Assembly (NCBI GenBank): GCA_002327885.1
Contig: DCUS01000036.1
Location: forward strand, 5,529-23,114
From: Syntrophaceae bacterium UBA2208
Lineage (GTDB): Bacteria > Desulfobacterota > BSN033 > UBA1163
Direction: 5' to 3'
DNA: 17,586 nt
Part shown: positions 14,464-17,586 of the stretch, piece after piece
How positions within the stretch are numbered: the stretch's first letter is position 1
Layout: every line of letters begins with the position of its first letter
Notes under the pieces: generated by a model
Database searches by the model: none
What the model was told of the DNA's origin: nothing
What the model saw: the letters and a program-made list of their open reading frames with translations, nothing else
Program-made: the position numbers and the translations under genes

Positions 14464-15453
14464 CTACTTTTCGGCCAGGGCTTTTTTCAATTCATCCTTA
14501 AGTGCTGGGACAATCTGGAAGAGATCTCCAACGATTCCATAGTCTGCATAGTTGAAAATAAGGGCATTGGGATCGGTATCCACCGCCACCACTGTTTTAC
14601 AAGTCCCGATGCCCAGGACATGGTGGATGGCCCCCGAGATCCCAAAAGCCATATAGAGTTTCGCAGAGATATTCTTTCCACTTTTTCCAATTTGATCCTT
14701 CAGATCTCTCCAGCCTTCATCCACGGTGGCTCGAGTGGTTCCCACGGAGGCATTGAGCACATCGGCCAACTCTTCCAAGATCTTGAAATTTTCAGGCCCT
14801 TTAATCCCTCTGCCTGCCGCGACCACAATTTCGGCCTCTGTGATATCTAACTTTGTCCCAGCCGTTTTCTCCAATCCAATGACCTTCTTTTTCAATGCGG
14901 AAGGATCCGCATGAGAGGGAATCGAAATAACCTGGGCTGACTTTTTAAGATTTTCATTGACGAGAAAGGTGTTGTTTCTCACGGTAGCCATCTGGGGTCT
15001 GGCTTTAGAAAAAGCCATTTCTGCAAAGACCTTTCCACCGTAGAGTGGACGTTTGGCCACAAGCTTTCCACTCTCTTCCACCATCAAATCCGTACAGTCA
15101 GGGACGTACCCTGTCTGGAGATGCATCGATAATCTTGGGAAGAGATCCTTTCCTGTGGAAGTAGCTCCTCCTAAAAGAACAGAGGGTTGATGTTCTTTAA
15201 TGAAAGGAGCCATATGGATTAAATAGGCATCGGAAGTATAAGAGACGAGGGCCGGATCATCCATCAGATAGATTTTGTCAGCATAGGGAGTCAGGTTCTT
15301 CACCGCCTCTTGGAGGCCACTTCCGAGTAAAATGGCTGCAACCTGAGAGCCGGTCTTTTTTGAAAATTCATCTGCAACGGATAGGAGCTCAAAGGTCACT
15401 TTTCTAACTCTTCCTTCTTGTTGCTCTACAAAAACCCATATCTCATTGGACAT
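14464..15453 (-). CDS. etfA: Electron transfer flavoprotein alpha subunit (ETF 2, FixB-type by context)
   Basis: FAD-carrying alpha subunit of the second ETF; its partner is etfB2 just upstream and its likely acceptor FixC/FixX just downstream. The C-terminal FAD domain shows VVAAGRGIKGPENF (210-223), TTRATVDEGW with Arg241, IGKSGK with Ser258, GISGAIHH ending in His278, VDTDPNALIF and NYADYGIVGD. The N-terminal domain includes DCTDLMVEESGKLVAKRPLYGGKVFA (about 119-144). The length of 329 aa is usual. The start is supported by GAGAGGTGT about 5 bases before the ATG. Compared with ETF1 alpha, the flavin-site wording differs (GKSGKN against GISGKT; DTDPNA against NKDPRA), so the two are distinct lineages. 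Calling it FixB rests on the gene order etfB-etfA-fixC-fixX. Confidence 0.95.
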   Translation of the reverse strand: MSNEIWVFVEQQEGRVRKVTFELLSVADEFSKKTGSQVAAILLGSGLQEAVKNLTPYADKIYLMDDPALVSYTSDAYLIHMAPFIKEHQPSVLLGGATSTGKDLFPRLSMHLQTGYVPDCTDLMVEESGKLVAKRPLYGGKVFAEMAFSKARPQMATVRNNTFLVNENLKKSAQVISIPSHADPSALKKKVIGLEKTAGTKLDITEAEIVVAAGRGIKGPENFKILEELADVLNASVGTTRATVDEGWRDLKDQIGKSGKNISAKLYMAFGISGAIHHVLGIGTCKTVVAVDTDPNALIFNYADYGIVGDLFQIVPALKDELKKALAEK

Positions 15454-15470
15454 GATACACCTCTCTTGAT

Positions 15471-15537
15471 GTTACGGGTTTCGAGTTTCAGGTTTTGGGT
15501 TGTTTACCGCGTAACCCGTAACTCGTAATCCGTCACT
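15471..15537. repeat. Inverted repeat and heptanucleotide tandem repeat between etfB2 and etfA2
   Basis: GTTACGGGTT (15471-15480) is the exact reverse complement of AACCCGTAAC (15513-15522). The right side is also a run of four imperfect 7-base units, CGTAACC, CGTAACT, CGTAATC and CGTCACT (15510-15537), ending exactly at the etfB2 stop codon. Confidence 0.7.
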
Positions 15538-16320
15538 CTAAATGATTTTTGCTTCTTCTCTGAGAAGTTTCACCAGTGTCTTCACGCTCTGGGGAAAATC
15601 TTCTTTAATCATTTTCACAGGAGGCCTCTTGGGCGGCGGTAAATATTTCTGAACTTTTATCTTGGCCCCCTGACTTCCCACCTCAGCGGCGTTCAATCCC
15701 AGAGCAGCGATATCCACCTTCTTGATCTGCGCCTTCATCGCCTTCATCACGTTCATTACCTGAGGGATACGAGGATTATTTAAACCTTTCTGGCAGGTGA
15801 AGAGGGCAGGGAGGGGACAGGAGAGGATTTCTTTTCCACTTTCTACTTCTCGAACCACCTTTGCTTCTTTTCGGGGGTCATCGATCTCAAGGCCGATGAT
15901 CGTATTGACATGCGGGATTCCCAACAACTCAGCGACGGCAGGTCCTACGATTCCCGAATCATCGTCCATCGCCTGTCTTCCTGCTAAAATCAGATCAAAA
16001 GGTTTATCTTTGAGATAACCGGCCAGGGCTCTGGCAATGGCAAACTGATCCGACCCCTCTAAGGCGGGATCGGTGATCTGGATCGCATCATCCGCACTCA
16101 TGGCGATTCCTCTTCTCAAGGCATCCACCTTCTTATTATCGACGGTCAGTGCGGTGACCTTCCCGCCAAACTTTTCTCTCAATTTAAGACCTGCTTCGAT
16201 CGCAATTTCATCGAAGAAATTGGTAAAATATTTATTTTCGATCTCCAGCTCAGAATCCGACTTGACTTTGATAATGGCTTCCGGATCAGGAACCTGTTTC
16301 ACCAACACATAGATTTCCAT
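15538..16320 (-). CDS. etfB: Electron transfer flavoprotein beta subunit (ETF 2, FixA-type by context)
   Basis: Beta subunit of the second ETF, 260 aa. It begins MEIYVLVKQVPDPEA, then shows FFDEIAIEAGLKLRE (35-49), GIAMSADDAI (71-80), the nucleotide-site segment GRQAMDDDSGIVGP (114-127) and LGIP (133-136). The C-terminal arm has KYLPPPKRPPVKMI (225-238), the segment that wraps the alpha subunit in this family. ATG 16320 is chosen because TGGAGG lies close upstream; the longer frame from 16383 is encoded by an intergenic repeat. In FixABCX systems this subunit takes electrons from NADH and the ETF can bifurcate, but here an acyl-CoA dehydrogenase gene precedes it, so acyl-CoA may be the donor. 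Which nucleotide it holds (AMP or a second FAD) cannot be told by reading. Confidence 0.94.
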   Translation of the reverse strand: MEIYVLVKQVPDPEAIIKVKSDSELEIENKYFTNFFDEIAIEAGLKLREKFGGKVTALTVDNKKVDALRRGIAMSADDAIQITDPALEGSDQFAIARALAGYLKDKPFDLILAGRQAMDDDSGIVGPAVAELLGIPHVNTIIGLEIDDPRKEAKVVREVESGKEILSCPLPALFTCQKGLNNPRIPQVMNVMKAMKAQIKKVDIAALGLNAAEVGSQGAKIKVQKYLPPPKRPPVKMIKEDFPQSVKTLVKLLREEAKII

Positions 16321-16352
16321 CCTAACCTCCAATGAATCTGAGTCCGTAAGGA

Positions 16353-16394
16353 GTAAGGCGTCAGGGGTTAGGGGTAAACCCACTTACGCCTTAC
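16353..16394. repeat. Inverted repeat between ACAD2 and etfB2
   Basis: GTAAGGCGT (16353-16361) pairs perfectly with ACGCCTTAC (16386-16394) across a 24-base loop, in an 88-base gap. The sequence is unrelated to the palindromes in the other gaps of this operon. Confidence 0.6.
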
Positions 16395-16408
16395 GCTCTC
16401 ACGAATTA

Positions 16409-17569
16409 TTAATCTTTGCAGTAAATTCTTCCCAGATAGTCACACAGCACTTCGTGAGTGCCGCCACCGTAAAGCAAGAATTTGGCGTCCCTCCAATATC
16501 GTTGTGGTGGATATTCTGAACAGAAGGCATTCCCGCCATAAATTCTCATTACCTCTTCAACGGCATACATGCACATCTCTGTGGAATGATATTTGGCCAA
16601 CATGCAATCATAGATACAGGGGATATTGTTCTCGATCATCCAGGCACATTTATAGAGGTAGGTTCGAGAAGCCTCATACCAGGCCCAGAATTTAGCGAAT
16701 TTTTCTCGGATCAACTGATACCTGCTGATGGGATTGCCAAAAGCAATTCGGTTATTGGCATATTGCTTCGCATCCTCCATGGCTCCTTTGGCAATGGACA
16801 AAGCATTCATTCCGGTCATCACCCGAACTTCGTTGAGAATCTCCCCGGCATATTGGACTCCTTTCCCAATCTCTTCGCCCAGAAAGTTCTCATCCGGAAT
16901 AAAAGCATTGTCCATCACTAACTCTCCTGTCACCGAACAGCGAGAGCCTAATTTGTGGAGTCTCTGGCCGGGGACAAACCCATCCCGATTCTCTGTTTTT
17001 CTTTCGACCAGGTAGAAGTTGAGACCCTTGAGCCCTAACTTTGGATCCACCGTGGCCATCACCGTTGCAAAATCGGCAATCGGTCCATTGGTGATCCACT
17101 GTTTTCTTCCATTGATCCTCCAGCCTCCATCCACTTTGGTTGCGAGCGTTCGGGTTCCAGCCAAGTCCGAGCCGGATTGGTCTTCTGTAAAACAGATCGT
17201 TCCAATCTTTTCGCCTTTGATTGCCGGCACGAGGATCTTCTGTTTGACGCTCTCATTTCCAAAACGGGCAACGAAATAGGTTCCCATCAGGATTTGCATC
17301 GTTGCCGACATGGAGAAACCGCAGGAACCCCTTCCCAGTTCTTCATAAAAAATCATCTGGGTAATCTTATCGGTTCCCATGCCACCATACTTTTCTTCAT
17401 GCCTTAGGCCGAGGTATCCCAGAGCGGCAAATTCTTTCCAGAGATCCCATGGAAATTCTTCTTTCTCATCCAGCTCCTGCACCCTGGGCATGATCAACCG
17501 GTTGACTGCATCCCGGACCATCTGCCTGAAGAATTCCTGCTCTTCGGTAAAATTAAAATCAAGTGCCAT
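16409..17569 (-). CDS. Acyl-CoA dehydrogenase 2, without the usual catalytic glutamate
   Basis: 386-aa flavoenzyme of the acyl-CoA dehydrogenase family, first visible gene of the operon and a likely electron donor to ETF2/FixCX. Domains in order: N-terminal helices beginning MALDFNFTEEQEFFRQMV; the beta-domain signature CFTEDQSGSDLAGT (126-139, changed from the common TEPxAGSD); QWITNGPIADF (157-167); NNRIAFGNPISRYQ (272-285); RIYGGNAFCSEYPPQRYWRDAK (342-363). The C-terminal position that is normally YEGT reads YGGGT (367-371), so the catalytic Glu of medium- and short-chain enzymes is Gly. The isovaleryl/long-chain alternative position appears to be Val248, with Glu247 next to it. It may use a different base or act on an unusual (for example branched or alicyclic) acyl-CoA. 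The start has AAGGAG 7 bases upstream. The operon may extend further beyond the window edge. Confidence 0.9.
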   Translation of the reverse strand: MALDFNFTEEQEFFRQMVRDAVNRLIMPRVQELDEKEEFPWDLWKEFAALGYLGLRHEEKYGGMGTDKITQMIFYEELGRGSCGFSMSATMQILMGTYFVARFGNESVKQKILVPAIKGEKIGTICFTEDQSGSDLAGTRTLATKVDGGWRINGRKQWITNGPIADFATVMATVDPKLGLKGLNFYLVERKTENRDGFVPGQRLHKLGSRCSVTGELVMDNAFIPDENFLGEEIGKGVQYAGEILNEVRVMTGMNALSIAKGAMEDAKQYANNRIAFGNPISRYQLIREKFAKFWAWYEASRTYLYKCAWMIENNIPCIYDCMLAKYHSTEMCMYAVEEVMRIYGGNAFCSEYPPQRYWRDAKFLLYGGGTHEVLCDYLGRIYCKD

Positions 17570-17576
17570 ACACCTT

Positions 17577-17582
17577 CTCCTT
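17577..17582 (-). promoter_or_regulatory. Ribosome-binding site of ACAD2
   Basis: AAGGAG on the minus strand, 7 bases before the ATG at 17569. It fixes the start of the acyl-CoA dehydrogenase although the window ends just upstream. Confidence 0.75.
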
Positions 17583-17586
17583 TCAG

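Noticed and set aside
15471..15537. CRISPR-like array
   Set aside because: The units are 7 bases, adjacent and without spacers; this is a simple tandem repeat.

Overview
The window looks like a fragment of a strict or facultative anaerobe with acyl-CoA-based energy metabolism, most plausibly a Desulfobacterota/deltaproteobacterial-type genome. The grounds are the combination of HdrA, an HdrD-like Fe-S protein, two electron transfer flavoproteins, FixC/FixX and a rubrerythrin, plus moderate GC and many short palindromic intergenic repeats. This placement is inferred from gene content, not from a phylogenetic marker.

Left part, plus strand (2-2180): an acyl-CoA synthetase, cut close to the window edge, is followed 8 bases later by a rubrerythrin. 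A clear rho-independent terminator starts at the rubrerythrin stop codon. Minus strand (2223-3019): two small unrecognised genes, one with a signal peptide. Then 617 bases (3020-3636) without a convincing gene, holding a cluster of small hairpins and a good sigma70-type promoter. Plus strand (3637-5223): a complete nicotinate phosphoribosyltransferase, whose stop codon is one base from the stop of the converging gene.

Right part, minus strand (17569 down to 5225): eleven genes in one direction, with the promoter outside the window. Order of transcription: acyl-CoA dehydrogenase 2, etfB2, etfA2, fixC, fixX, a crotonase-family enzyme, acyl-CoA dehydrogenase 1, hdrA, an hdrD-like gene, etfB1, etfA1. 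This reads as two acyl-CoA oxidation modules side by side. One is a FixABCX-type set (ETF, FixC flavoprotein, FixX ferredoxin-like protein). In the other the ETF is joined to soluble HdrA and an HdrD-like protein instead of a membrane quinone oxidoreductase. The crotonase sits between the modules and has lost both hydratase glutamates but keeps a glutamate where enoyl-CoA isomerases have theirs. Acyl-CoA dehydrogenase 2 lacks the usual catalytic glutamate.

If the modules work as the families suggest, electrons from acyl-CoA oxidation reach ETF. From there they go either through FixC/FixX to quinone and/or ferredoxin, or through the HdrD-like protein and HdrA to an acceptor not encoded here. 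The second route is the best candidate for an incompletely described system in this window. The operon is also notable for palindromic repeats, of several unrelated kinds, in almost every gap longer than about 80 bases, while the acd1-hdrA-hdrD block is tight and repeat-free.
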